A DNA stretch of 43,891 nucleotides from Gammaproteobacteria bacterium (GCA_016193395.1 JACPSH010000010.1:1-43891); one strand, 5' to 3'; counted from the stretch's first letter, positions 1-7,631 are shown. The notes: generated by a model not told the origin, from the letters alone. Made by a program: numbers and translations.

Positions 1-860
1 CGATCATCCATACGCATTTCGGCGCGCAGAAAGTCAAGGACGCGGTCGTGGACCAGATCCGCGCACGCACCGGCCGGCGCCCCTCCGTGCAGAAAACACG
101 GCCCGATCTCCGCATCAACGTGTATCTGTACCATGACCAGGCAACGGTCAGCCTGGACCTGTCCGGCGAGAGCCTGCACCGCCGTGCTTATCGTTCCGAG
201 CGCGGCAAGGCGCCGCTCAAGGAAAACCTGGCCGCGGCGATCCTGGCGCGGGCCGGCTGGCCGGAGATCGCACGCGGGGGCGGTGCATTGATCGATCCGA
301 TGTGCGGGGCGGGCACTCTGCCAATCGAAGCGGGGCTCATCGCGGCGGACATCGCCCCCGGCCTGTTGCGGCAGTATTGGGGTTTCGCCGGCTGGAAACG
401 GTACGATGCGCAGCTCTGGTCAGGTCTGATTTCAGAAGCCCGGCAAAGGCGCCTCGCGGGTTTGCGGCGCGTCGCGCCGATCCGCGGCTACGACAACGAC
501 CGCGGCGCGGTCGACACCGCGCGGCGCAACGTGCGCCAGGCAGGACTCGACGGCAAGGTCGTCATCGAGCGGCGCGATATTGCGGACTGCGTCGTGGAAG
601 ACGATGTCTTGGCCGGGATCGTCGTGGTCAATCCACCGTATGGCGAGCGCATGTCGGATCGGTCCGACGTGCCGGAGCAATACCGGCAACTGGGTTCGGC
701 GCTGAAACGCTGCTACGCGGGTTGGCGCGCAGCGGTATTTACCGGCAATCCCGAGGCCGCGCATCATCTCGGTTTGCAGGCTCACAGGACCCACACGCTT
801 TACAACGGCGCCATTGCCTGCAAGTTGCTGCACTACCGGATCCATCCCAAGCGCGACTGA
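1..860 (+). CDS. rlmL: 23S rRNA guanine-N2 methyltransferase RlmL (3' part, gene starts outside window)
   Basis: The frame is open from base 3 and its start lies upstream of the window. RlmL methylates G2445 of 23S rRNA with S-adenosylmethionine during 50S assembly. The visible part begins at the end of the THUMP region (FGAQKVKDAVVDQIR), followed by the typical stretch LYHDQATVSLDLSGESLHRR. The methyltransferase fold follows, with DPMCGAGTLPIEAG as the SAM-binding motif and VVNPPYGER as the NPPY catalytic motif of N-methyltransferases. The protein ends about 35 residues after KCYAGW, so it lacks the RlmK half that is fused to RlmL in E. coli. It is the stand-alone RlmL type. Family assignment is secure; the exact base modified is inferred from homology. 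Confidence 0.9.
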   Translation, partial: IIHTHFGAQKVKDAVVDQIRARTGRRPSVQKTRPDLRINVYLYHDQATVSLDLSGESLHRRAYRSERGKAPLKENLAAAILARAGWPEIARGGGALIDPMCGAGTLPIEAGLIAADIAPGLLRQYWGFAGWKRYDAQLWSGLISEARQRRLAGLRRVAPIRGYDNDRGAVDTARRNVRQAGLDGKVVIERRDIADCVVEDDVLAGIVVVNPPYGERMSDRSDVPEQYRQLGSALKRCYAGWRAAVFTGNPEAAHHLGLQAHRTHTLYNGAIACKLLHYRIHPKRD

Positions 861-897
861 AACCGTCATGACGACGATCCACCGTGCTGAAGTGTTA

Positions 898-945
898 AAA
901 AAGGGGACAGATTTATTTTCCGGAAAATAAATCTGTCCCCTTTTT
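898..945. repeat. 48-bp perfect palindrome
   Basis: Two 24-base arms pair without mismatch about the central CCGG at 920-923. The arm reads AAAAAGGGGACAGATTTATT followed by TTCC. It sits 37 bases after the rlmL stop. The flanking A and T runs would let the transcript hairpin end in a U-run in either direction, so it could act as a bidirectional terminator. I recall GGGGACAGATTTATT-type sequences as dispersed repeats near REP-associated transposases in other proteobacteria; that is memory, not shown here. Confidence 0.85.
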
Positions 946-1009
946 CGCTGCGTCCCGCCTGGCTCAAGGAGGCGCGCGACAGGTTCCACAAGGGACAGTG
1001 ATCTACCGC

Positions 1010-1037
1010 TTGAATATTAATAGTAACGCGTTACAAT
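1010..1037 (+). promoter_or_regulatory. sigma70 promoter with palindromic operator, probably leaderless
   Basis: TTGAAT (1010-1015) and TACAAT (1032-1037) are separated by 16 bases and match the -35 and -10 consensus well. A perfect 12-base palindrome, GTAACGCGTTAC (1023-1034), overlaps the -10 box, where a repressor would block polymerase. Only six bases separate the -10 box from the ATG at 1044, so transcription should start at or next to the A of the start codon. No Shine-Dalgarno sequence precedes it. Autoregulation by the first gene product is an inference. Confidence 0.6.
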
Positions 1038-1043
1038 AAATAG

Positions 1044-1508
1044 ATGACACCGAAGCGAAGCCGTCGCGGGCGGCCGCGATCGGCGAACCCTCTCACTCCG
1101 GCCGAGCGCATGCGCGCCTACCGGGCACGCAAGCGGGCCGCGGGCCTGAGGCGTGCCGCGGGTTGGGTGCCGGCCGAAACCTCCGAGTCCCTGACTTGGT
1201 CGGACCACCGCTTGCTGGAAGTCCGGAGCCTGGCGCTGCATTGCTTGATTGCGCGCAAGATTTCCAGGGACGCGCGCCTGCTGGCTGTCCCACGTCGCAA
1301 CCTCGAACGCTGGCAGCAGCGGACCTCGGAATCGGTGCCGGACTATCTGCTCGAATGGAAGCGGATCCTCGAGCGACCCTGGCCGGTGATAGCCGAATTC
1401 ATCACCAGCCGTTCGGAGAAGGCGGCGGAACTTCGACAATCCTCGCCATTTGCCGGTGTGCTCGACCCCGGGGAACGCAAGCGGATTTATGACGCGTTCC
1501 GAGCTTGA
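1044..1508 (+). CDS. Basic AT-hook-like protein, candidate antitoxin/regulator of nucleotidyltransferase module
   Basis: This is a 154-residue protein with a strongly basic N-terminus. RRGRPRS (residues 7-13) resembles an AT-hook and is followed by a helical stretch, LTPAERMRAYRARKRAAGL. The rest (about 40-154) is predicted helical, with Trp- and Arg-rich segments, and I do not recognise a named family. The start is chosen because the promoter places transcription onset at this ATG; the next Met is at residue 23. The gene overlaps the following nucleotidyltransferase gene by 20 bases, which suggests translational coupling and a shared function. A DNA-binding antitoxin or repressor role is an inference from the basic N-terminus, the palindromic operator and gene order. 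Confidence 0.6.
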   Translation: MTPKRSRRGRPRSANPLTPAERMRAYRARKRAAGLRRAAGWVPAETSESLTWSDHRLLEVRSLALHCLIARKISRDARLLAVPRRNLERWQQRTSESVPDYLLEWKRILERPWPVIAEFITSRSEKAAELRQSSPFAGVLDPGERKRIYDAFRA

Positions 1509-2016
1509 GCACCTCATTCGCGCCAGCGGCGCCATCGTCGACGACAATGAATTGGTCATCATCGGCAGTCCGGCCATCCTCGGACAATTCCCTGAAGCCC
1601 CCGCCGTACTACGCAGATCCATGGAAGCCGATCTGTACCCCCGTCATGATCCTTCGCTCGCGGAACTGGTAGATGGTTCGATAGGGGAAGGCTCGTCCTT
1701 CCACGAACAGTTTGGCTATTACGCCCAAGGTGTCGGCCCGGATACGGCCGTACTGCCCGCAGGCTGGGAGGAGCGCCTCGTGCGCGTGGACAATGCCAAT
1801 ACCCGGGGGATCGCCGGCCTGTGCCTGGAAGTGCATGACCTGGCGATCTCCAAATATGTCGCGGGCAGGCCCAAGGGCTTGGCGTTCACTTCGGAATTGG
1901 CGCGGCACAAGATGACCGACCATAAAGTCCTGCTGCGGCGACTGGCAAAGACCAGGACGCCGCGCGCGGTTCGCGTCCGGGTCAAGTCCAGGATTGCTGC
2001 CGATTTCGCCCGATAG
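1489..2016 (+). CDS. DUF6036-type nucleotidyltransferase, candidate toxin
   Basis: The 175-residue protein starts at the ATG that gives MTRSELEHLIRASG, inside the 3' end of the previous gene. It has the minimal nucleotidyltransferase layout: a Gly-Ser strand-turn (VIIGSPAIL, about residues 23-31) and, some 20 residues later, the acidic pair in MEADLYP (about 45-51). It continues with the family pattern IGEGSSFHEQFGYYAQGV and CLEVHDLAISKYVAGR. This resembles DUF6036, related to AbiEii/MenT-type nucleotidyltransferases, whose characterised members include toxins that modify tRNA or other targets with nucleotides. Which substrate this one uses cannot be read from sequence. Coupling to an upstream basic protein supports a toxin-antitoxin reading, but a stand-alone metabolic role is not excluded. 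Confidence 0.7.
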   Translation: MTRSELEHLIRASGAIVDDNELVIIGSPAILGQFPEAPAVLRRSMEADLYPRHDPSLAELVDGSIGEGSSFHEQFGYYAQGVGPDTAVLPAGWEERLVRVDNANTRGIAGLCLEVHDLAISKYVAGRPKGLAFTSELARHKMTDHKVLLRRLAKTRTPRAVRVRVKSRIAADFAR

Positions 2017-2036
2017 CTCAATACGGCAATGACGGG

Positions 2037-2865
2037 CTAGCGCGACTCCTCCAGCCACCGCTTCCACATTTTCCGGTATAGCCCTTCCAGGTCCCGCGCC
2101 ATGCCGGCGTCGTCGCAGATCGACGAAGCCGCCATGCGTCCGCGCACTTCGCGGTGCAAAGCCTGGATGCGTGGCACGTCGCTGGCGAGCGCTGCGGCGA
2201 TGTGTACGTATTCCTCCTCCGTCCGCGCCGCCAGTTCCGGCAAGCCGAGGATCTCCAGGATCGAGGCGCTCATGCGGCCACGGAACATGTCGCCGCGCAG
2301 CGCGACGACCGGGACGCCCATCCACAGGGCCTCGCAGGTGGTCGTGCCGCCGTTGTAGGGCATCGGATCGAGCGCGATGTCGAGGTGGCTGTACTCGGCA
2401 TAGAAGTTCTTCTTGTCCGTGGGCGGCACGGTGATCACGCGTCCTCCGGCCACGCCTGCATCAACGAAGCGCTTCTCGACGACGCCGCGCACTGCATCGT
2501 CGGCGAAGGACAGCGACTTCAGCAGCAGCCGCGTGCCCGGTGCGGCCTCCAGCAGGCGCGACCAGAGCCGCACTGTCGTGTCCGAAAGTTTCTGCAAGGC
2601 GTTGTAGGAGCCGAAGGTGACATGGCCGTTCGTGCCGACCGGCGCCTCCGCCGGCGACGGCGCCGCTTCCGGAGGCGCGAAACACCAGAAGCTGCGCGGC
2701 AGCCGCGCGACGCGCTCCGTGTAAAAACGATCGTGTTCCGGCGGACACACGCGCTGGTCCGCGATCAGGTAATCCACTTCCGGTAGGCCGCTCGTGCCGG
2801 GATAACCGATGTAAAGCACCTGGATCGGCGCCGGCCGGGAGCGCAGCACGCGGGCCCGGTTCTGC
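2037..2865 (-). pseudogene. C-terminal remnant of O-GlcNAc transferase (GT41, SPINDLY-type)
   Basis: The segment encodes only the second Rossmann half of a GT41 glycosyltransferase. It starts at the stretch resembling NRLRVFARRPAPIQV (here NRARVLRSRPAPIQVLYIGY), then YPGTSGL, FGSYNALQKLSDTTVRLW, DIALDPMPYNGGTTTCEALW and MGVPVVALRG (UDP-GlcNAc-binding region). GT41 proteins normally carry TPR repeats and an N-terminal Rossmann half before this point, and both are missing. Upstream of about 2865 homology stops and a GTCACCCCGG-ended repeat begins at 2893. No convincing start codon with a ribosome site is visible. I read it as a truncated, inactive remnant; expression of a stub from a local GTG is possible but unlikely to give an active enzyme. 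Confidence 0.75.
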
Positions 2866-2892
2866 GTTGCAACTGAGCGTACCGCACCCACC

Positions 2893-3026
2893 GTCACCCC
2901 GGAAGCCGCGAAACGGCTGTCCGTGGACCCCGGCTCGCGCGCCCCCGGATCAAGTCCGGGGCAAGCTTCGGGGGCTTGACCGGGGAGACAAAAAGAGGGT
3001 GGCCTTTGGGGCTTGGCCGGGGTGAC
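2893..3026. repeat. MITE-like intergenic repeat, copy 1 (GTCACCCCGG variant)
   Basis: A 134-base block opens with GTCACCCCGG (2893-2902) and closes with its exact inverse CCGGGGTGAC (3017-3026). The interior is GC-rich with further short inverted repeats (for example CCCCGGATCAAGTCCGGGG). It has the same layout as the blocks at 21485, 22861 and 23833. It lies between the glycosyltransferase remnant and the aldehyde dehydrogenase terminator and carries no plausible gene. Confidence 0.65.
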
Positions 3027-3030
3027 GAAC

Positions 3031-3063
3031 AAAAAAGGGGCCGGAGCACGTGCTCCGACCCCC
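3031..3063 (-). terminator. Rho-independent terminator of the aldehyde dehydrogenase gene
   Basis: Read on the minus strand, a GC-rich stem (GGGGTCGGAGCAC / GTGCTCCGGCCCC, one G-U pair, tight loop) is followed by a run of six or more T. It starts 17 bases after the TAG stop at 3080. Shape and position are those of an intrinsic terminator. Confidence 0.85.
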
Positions 3064-3079
3064 GGATTGCAGCGTTGAT

Positions 3080-4591
3080 CTAGATGCGGACGGTAACCGC
3101 CTTGCTCTCGGTGTAGTTCTCCAGCACCGCCTCGCCCATCTCCCGGCCCCAGCCGGACTGCTTGTAGCCGCCGAAGGGCAGGGACGCATCGAAGATGTTG
3201 AAGCAGTTGATCCACACCGTGCCGGCCTTGAGCCGCGCGGCCAGCGCGTGAGCCTTACTGACGTCGCGCGTCCAAATCCCGGCGGCGAGACCATAGATCG
3301 TGTTGTTGGCCTGGCGCACCAGCTCGTCGTCGAACTGCCTGAACGGCATGGCCGTGACGACCGGCCCGAAGATCTCCTCGTCCACCACCTTCATGCCGGG
3401 TTTGGCATCCACCAATACCGTCGGCTCGACGAAGAAGCCCTTGCCCTCGCGCTTCTTGCCGCCGGCGATCGCCTTCGCGCCCTCGCGGAAGCCGGACTCG
3501 AGAAAGCCGCAGACACGCGAGAACTGGATCTCGGAGACCAGCGGTCCCATCTGCGTGCTGGGGTCGAGGCCGGGGCCTAGCTTGATCTTCTTTGCTTCTT
3601 CGGACACGCCCTCGACCACCTGGTCGAAGATCTTCTGTTCGACATAAAGCCGTGAGCCCGCGCAGCAGCACTGGCCGTGGTTGAAGAAGATCGCACTCGC
3701 CGCGCCGGGGATGGCGGTTTCGAGATCGGCATCCGCGAGGATGATGTTCGGCGACTTGCCGCCGAGTTCCAGAGACACCTTCTTCAGATTGTTCGTCGCG
3801 GCCTTCACGATCAGCCGGCCGACTTCCGTTGAACCGGTGAACGCGATCTTGTCCACGTCCGGGTGTGCGGCCAGGGCCGCACCCGCGGTCTCGCCAAATC
3901 CCGTGATGATATTAACTACGCCAGCGGGCAGACCGGCTTCCTGCATGATCTCGCCGAGGCGCAGTGCCGAAAGCGGTGTCTCTTCCGCGACCTTCAACAC
4001 GACCGTGCAGCCCATGGTCAGCGCCGGGGCGAGTTTCCACGCGGCCATCAGCAGCGGGAAGTTCCAGGGGATGATCTGACCGACCACGCCGACCGGTTCC
4101 GGCCGCGTGTAGCTGTGGTACTGCACGCCGGGGGTGTAGAGACAATCGACGGGAAGGGTGACGCCGTGGCGCTTGGTCGCCCAGCCGGACATGTAATGAA
4201 ACATGTCGGCGGACAGCGCGACGTCCGCGGCGCGGGCAACGGCCACCGGCTTGCCGTTGTCGAGCGATTCGAGCTCGGCCAGCTCATCCGCGTATTTCAG
4301 CATCAGATCGCCGATCCGGTGCAGCAACTTGCCGCGATCCGACCGGGACATCGCCGGCCAGGGGCCGGTTTCGAAGGCCTTACGGGCGGCCTTGACCGCC
4401 TTGTCGACGTCGGCCTTGTCGCCTTCCGCGACCCTGGCGATCTGCTCTCCCGTCGCGGGATTGATGACGGGGAACGTTTTGCCGGATTCGGCATTCGTCC
4501 ACTTGCCATCAATCAAAAGCTGCCTCGGCTTGGCGATGAATTTCGCCGCCGCCGCGCCGACGGTGAAGACTTCTTTTGGAACTGCGCTCAT
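3080..4591 (-). CDS. NAD(P)-dependent aldehyde dehydrogenase
   Basis: A 503-residue aldehyde dehydrogenase of the usual family length. It oxidises an aldehyde to the acid via a cysteine thiohemiacetal. Visible motifs in order: NPATGEQIARV, the cofactor strand PWNFPLLMAAWKLAPAL, FTGSTEVGR (cofactor loop), the general-base Glu in LELGGKSPN, the catalytic Cys within GQCCCAGSR, EEIFGPV, and the C-terminal FGGYKQSGWGREMG. The combination resembles betaine, phenylacetaldehyde or retinal-type dehydrogenases, but the substrate cannot be fixed. The ATG is well supported by an AGGAGG site eight bases upstream. The gene stands alone, with its own terminator and no metabolic partner nearby. Confidence 0.9.
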   Translation of the reverse strand: MSAVPKEVFTVGAAAAKFIAKPRQLLIDGKWTNAESGKTFPVINPATGEQIARVAEGDKADVDKAVKAARKAFETGPWPAMSRSDRGKLLHRIGDLMLKYADELAELESLDNGKPVAVARAADVALSADMFHYMSGWATKRHGVTLPVDCLYTPGVQYHSYTRPEPVGVVGQIIPWNFPLLMAAWKLAPALTMGCTVVLKVAEETPLSALRLGEIMQEAGLPAGVVNIITGFGETAGAALAAHPDVDKIAFTGSTEVGRLIVKAATNNLKKVSLELGGKSPNIILADADLETAIPGAASAIFFNHGQCCCAGSRLYVEQKIFDQVVEGVSEEAKKIKLGPGLDPSTQMGPLVSEIQFSRVCGFLESGFREGAKAIAGGKKREGKGFFVEPTVLVDAKPGMKVVDEEIFGPVVTAMPFRQFDDELVRQANNTIYGLAAGIWTRDVSKAHALAARLKAGTVWINCFNIFDASLPFGGYKQSGWGREMGEAVLENYTESKAVTVRI

Positions 4592-4907
4592 GTTGACCTC
4601 CTCCTGCGGGGATTATCTCGGCCGGCCTTGGGCCCGCCATGGTCGTATGTTAGCACCGGGCCGTGGCGGCCGCCCTGAAGCTCGGATTGCCGGCTGAATG
4701 TGCGGGTATGGACCCGCCTGGAGTTGGATTCCACGGCAGCCGACCAGCGGCCAACTGCATGGACAAGACTGGCGCCGGGCCATGGTTTCCCGGTTGCGGC
4801 ACTGCCGCATCCGGTCCGTGGCCCGGCGCCCTGGGGAGCCTGTAGAACTCCCTCTCACCCCGGCGCGTAAACGTGCCGGGGGACGCGCCCCTTGCCCTCC
4901 GACCCTA
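4592..4907. other. Gene-free stretch holding a 60-base hairpin (4771-4830)
   Basis: This 316-base gap lies upstream of the aldehyde dehydrogenase and past the stop of the small membrane-protein gene. No frame in it looks like a gene. Its one clear structure is a compound hairpin. The outer arms GGCGCCGGGCCA (4771-4782) and TGGCCCGGCGCC (4819-4830) are perfect inverses. Inside lies a second stem, TGCGGCA-C-TGCCGCA (4795-4809), extended by CCGG on each side. No T-run follows, so it is not a typical intrinsic terminator; it resembles a REP-like element. Confidence 0.6.
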
Positions 4908-5102
4908 TCAGGTCCCGAGCAGGTAAACGGCGACCACCAGTACAACGACTGTAATGACCTGACTGGCGACGCGCGCAAACATCAATTCGGTCGCGTGTTT
5001 ATCGTCGAACTCCCCGCCGTGCGCCATCGACCAGACCCCGACGCCCAAGGCGAGCACGGTCAAGAATAGGCCAATGGAAACCAGAATCGTGGCGAGCAGC
5101 AT
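4908..5102 (-). CDS. Small two-helix membrane protein, HIG1-like (twin transmembrane protein)
   Basis: A 64-residue protein starts at MLLATILVSIG, with a strong GGAGGAGGT site ahead of the ATG. It has two hydrophobic segments (about 2-23 and 45-62) joined by a short polar loop containing SMAHGGEFDDKHATELMFAR. That loop matches the HIG1-like bacterial twin-transmembrane proteins often found near cytochrome oxidase genes. HIG1 proteins in mitochondria help assemble or modulate respiratory complexes; a similar inner-membrane role here is an inference. A longer reading frame extends upstream, but it lacks a ribosome site and has no membrane-protein character before this Met. Confidence 0.75.
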   Translation of the reverse strand: MLLATILVSIGLFLTVLALGVGVWSMAHGGEFDDKHATELMFARVASQVITVVVLVVAVYLLGT

Positions 5103-5269
5103 CGACCACCTCCTCCGGGGCGAGCCCGGGATCGACCGGATGCTGAACAAATAGCACATGTCCCGGCGGCTGCCTTGACAAAGATCAACGGTGGGCGCTT
5201 GACAGGGGCCGGGTGACCTTCGCCAAGCCGCCGCACGTGCTCGATTCGCTGGCCGCGGGTGCGGGGAAA

Positions 5270-5299
5270 GTTCCCAATTGTGGAACTTCATGTTATGCT
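5270..5299 (+). promoter_or_regulatory. Putative higBA promoter/operator
   Basis: A possible -35 (TTCCCA, 5271-5276) lies 17 bases before a -10-like TATGCT (5294-5299). The inverted repeat GTTCC (5270-5274) and GGAAC (5282-5286), flanking CAATTG, overlaps the -35. This is where a HigA antitoxin would be expected to bind. The -35 match is weak, so confidence is moderate. Confidence 0.4.
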
Positions 5300-5326
5300 T
5301 GTGAAGGTGTAACTGGCGAGGAAGGG

Positions 5327-5623
5327 ATGCGCATCGTCGGGCTCGAAATGTTGAATGAATTCTCCACCACGTACGGGGAAGCGCGTTGCTGGATCGCCAA
5401 CTGGGTGGCGGAAACCACGGCGGCGACCTGGACGAAACCTCAAGACATCAAGGAGCGTCATGCCTCCGCGAGCTTTCTGCCCGAAAATGTCGTCAACTTC
5501 AACATCAAGGGCAATTGGTATCGGCTGGAGACGCAGATTTCACATGAGCTTGGTGTCGTGGGCATCCGTTGGGTCGGGACGCACAGTGCATACGACCGGC
5601 GGACAAAGCGGAGCCGGCAATGA
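5327..5623 (+). CDS. higB: Type II toxin HigB (mRNA interferase)
   Basis: A 98-residue RelE/ParE-fold toxin of the HigB family, which cleaves mRNA on the ribosome. The pattern fits HigB well: WIANWVAETTAATWTKPQDIK, SASFLPENVVNFNIKGNWYRLE and the closing IRWVGTHSAYDR. Unusual toxin-first order is normal for higBA. The start ATG is preceded by GAGGAAGGG; an upstream in-frame extension has no family similarity. The stop overlaps the start of the antitoxin gene (ATGA), so the two are translated together. Family assignment is confident; activity is untested. Confidence 0.88.
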   Translation: MRIVGLEMLNEFSTTYGEARCWIANWVAETTAATWTKPQDIKERHASASFLPENVVNFNIKGNWYRLETQISHELGVVGIRWVGTHSAYDRRTKRSRQ

Positions 5624-6051
5624 TTGAGCCGAAGATCATAAAGACGAAAAAGGAGCACCGAGCCTTCCTCGCGGAGGTCATGCGTCTGGTCGCTGAAGAT
5701 CCGCGGCGCGGCACTCCGGAGGGCGACCGGCTCGAATTGCTTGCCAAGCTCGTGGAGGATTACGAGAAGGAGCGCTTCAAGTTTGAGAAGCCGGATCCCA
5801 TCGAAGCCCTCCGCTTCCGAATGGAGGAGCAGGGGCTGCGTCAAAAGGACTTGGCGCCAATTCTCGGCGGCAAGAACCGTGTCTCGGAAGTGTTGAACCG
5901 CAGGCGTCCGCTTACGCTGGGCATGGCGCGTGCCCTCAGCGAATCGCTCGATATTCCAGCCGAACTGCTGATCCGCGAGCCGAAAGGGGAATACTCAATT
6001 CGTCGACCCGGCTTGAAAAAACGCGGGACGCGACGACGGGCCGGAAAATGA
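5620..6051 (+). CDS. higA: Antitoxin HigA, XRE-type helix-turn-helix
   Basis: This 143-residue protein neutralises HigB and represses the operon. Its N-terminal half (1-60) is helical with YEKERFKFEKPDPIEAL, typical of HigA of this subgroup. A helix-turn-helix lies at about residues 73-97 (LRQKDLAPILGGKNRVSEVL), followed by SESLDIPAELLI. The ATG is inside the higB stop (ATGA). The tail is very basic (KKRGTRRRAGK). Its own stop overlaps the next ATG in the same ATGA manner, so the following oxidoreductase gene is coupled to the toxin-antitoxin operon. Confidence 0.88.
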   Translation: MIEPKIIKTKKEHRAFLAEVMRLVAEDPRRGTPEGDRLELLAKLVEDYEKERFKFEKPDPIEALRFRMEEQGLRQKDLAPILGGKNRVSEVLNRRRPLTLGMARALSESLDIPAELLIREPKGEYSIRRPGLKKRGTRRRAGK

Positions 6052-7631
6052 ATATCGCAGACGACATCGTCGTCATCGGCTCCGGCCATAACGGCCTGGT
6101 CGCGGCCGCCTATCTGGCGGTCGCAGGCAAGAAAGTGCTGGTGCTGGAACGGAACGGCTGGTTCGGCGGCGGCGTGATCACGCGCGAGCTGACCCTGCCG
6201 GGGTTCAAGCATGACCAGCACAGCATGGCGCACATCTTCATCCAGGCGAACCCGCTGATCAAAAACGACGAGTTGAAGCTGCTCTCGAAGTACGGCCTGA
6301 AATACATCCGTCCCGAGATGCCGCTGATTTCGGTGTTCAGGGACGGCACGACCCTCGGCCTGCACTGCGATCGCGGGAAGAACTACCGGGAGATCGCGAA
6401 ATTCTCGAAGAAGGACGCGGAAGCCTACCTGCGCTTCTCCGAGCTTGCCGAAGGCTACCTGCCGGCCCTGGTCGGCACGCTGTATTCGCCGCCGGCGCCG
6501 ATCGGCGCGATGTACGCGATGATGGACCAGAGCCGCGAAGGCAGGGAGCTCATGCGCATCATGCAGCGCAGCGCCTACGACATCGCCCTGGACTGGTTCG
6601 AGGACGACCATGTGCGCCTGCACTTCATCCGCATGATGAGCGAGAACCTGATCGGCCCGGAAGAGAAGGGCACCGGCGTCGGCCTGTTCATGTTTCTCGC
6701 CTTCCTTGAAAAATACGGGATCGGCGTGGCGGTCGGCGGCAGCGGCATGCTCTCGCAGGCATTGATCCGCTGCATCGAGGATCACGGCGGCACGGTCATG
6801 GCGAATGTTTCGATCAACCGCGTGCTGGTGAAGAATGGCCGCGCGGTTGGCGTCCGCGCCGACGACGGCCGGGAATTCCCCGCGCAGGACGCCGTCATCG
6901 GCGCAATCCACCCGCACCTGCTTGGCCGCTTCATCGAGTGCATCGACCCGAAGGTGGCCGCGGACGCCGCCAAAGTGCAGCTCACGCCGAACTGCGTGCT
7001 GACGATCCACGCGGCGCTGAAGGAGCCGCTGAAGTTCTTCGCCGGCGAACACGTGGGCCGGGCGATGATGATCGAACTGCTGCCGGACAGCCTGGAGCGC
7101 CTGCGCGAGCACTTCGACGATCTGCGTTACGGCCGCATCCCGCGCCACTCCCTCATCGGCCTCGGTTCGGCCTCCAATATCGATCCCAGCCGCGTGCCGC
7201 CCGGCAAGGCCATCATGCACGCTTGGGACTACGTGCCCTATGAACACCCGGACGGCGGCGCGCAACGCTGGGACGAACTCAAGCGGCCGTTCGCGGAGGG
7301 CATGTTGAAGAAGATGGGCAACTACATCGAGAACCTCACGCCGGACAACATCCTTGCTTACCATTGCGACAGCCCGCTCGACATGGAGCGCACCTCGGCG
7401 AGCTTTCTCAGGGGAGACATCCATGGCGTCGCTCCTTACCTGTACCAGTTCGGCGCGCACCGGCCGACACCGGATCTCGGCCAGAACACGGTGCCGGGGA
7501 TCGAACGCTTCTACCTGGTCGGCCCGTTCCAGCACCCGGGCGGCGGCGTGTTCGGCGCGGGCCGCGCGACCGCCATGAAGATGTTCGAGGACCTGAAACT
7601 GAATTTCGACAAGGTGGGCGAACGCGCATGA
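6048..7631 (+). CDS. Phytoene dehydrogenase-like FAD-dependent oxidoreductase (CrtI/PYROXD2-type)
   Basis: A 527-residue flavoprotein. The dinucleotide-binding motif VVIGSGHNGLVAAAYLAVAG is at the N-terminus (about 8-27), followed by VLVLERNGWFGGG and the histidine-rich stretch FKHDQHSMAH. The C-terminal FAD motif is IERFYLVGPFQHPGGGVFGAGRATA-like at about 485-510. Architecture and length match CrtI-like dehydrogenases of the PYROXD2 branch, whose natural substrates are mostly unknown. It is unlikely to be a carotenoid enzyme, since no carotenoid genes are nearby. The ATG overlaps the higA stop, and a small truncated gene overlaps its own 3' end. Confidence 0.85.
   Translation: MNIADDIVVIGSGHNGLVAAAYLAVAGKKVLVLERNGWFGGGVITRELTLPGFKHDQHSMAHIFIQANPLIKNDELKLLSKYGLKYIRPEMPLISVFRDGTTLGLHCDRGKNYREIAKFSKKDAEAYLRFSELAEGYLPALVGTLYSPPAPIGAMYAMMDQSREGRELMRIMQRSAYDIALDWFEDDHVRLHFIRMMSENLIGPEEKGTGVGLFMFLAFLEKYGIGVAVGGSGMLSQALIRCIEDHGGTVMANVSINRVLVKNGRAVGVRADDGREFPAQDAVIGAIHPHLLGRFIECIDPKVAADAAKVQLTPNCVLTIHAALKEPLKFFAGEHVGRAMMIELLPDSLERLREHFDDLRYGRIPRHSLIGLGSASNIDPSRVPPGKAIMHAWDYVPYEHPDGGAQRWDELKRPFAEGMLKKMGNYIENLTPDNILAYHCDSPLDMERTSASFLRGDIHGVAPYLYQFGAHRPTPDLGQNTVPGIERFYLVGPFQHPGGGVFGAGRATAMKMFEDLKLNFDKVGERA

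Noticed and set aside
4908-5291. A 127-residue version of the small HIG1-like membrane protein
   Set aside because: The first 63 residues have no family character and no ribosome site, while the ATG at 5102 has GGAGGAGGT ahead of it.
5841-7535. A 564-codon open frame opposite higA and the FAD oxidoreductase
   Set aside because: Motifs for both sense proteins are clear; the antisense frame has low-complexity His, Arg and Asp composition.
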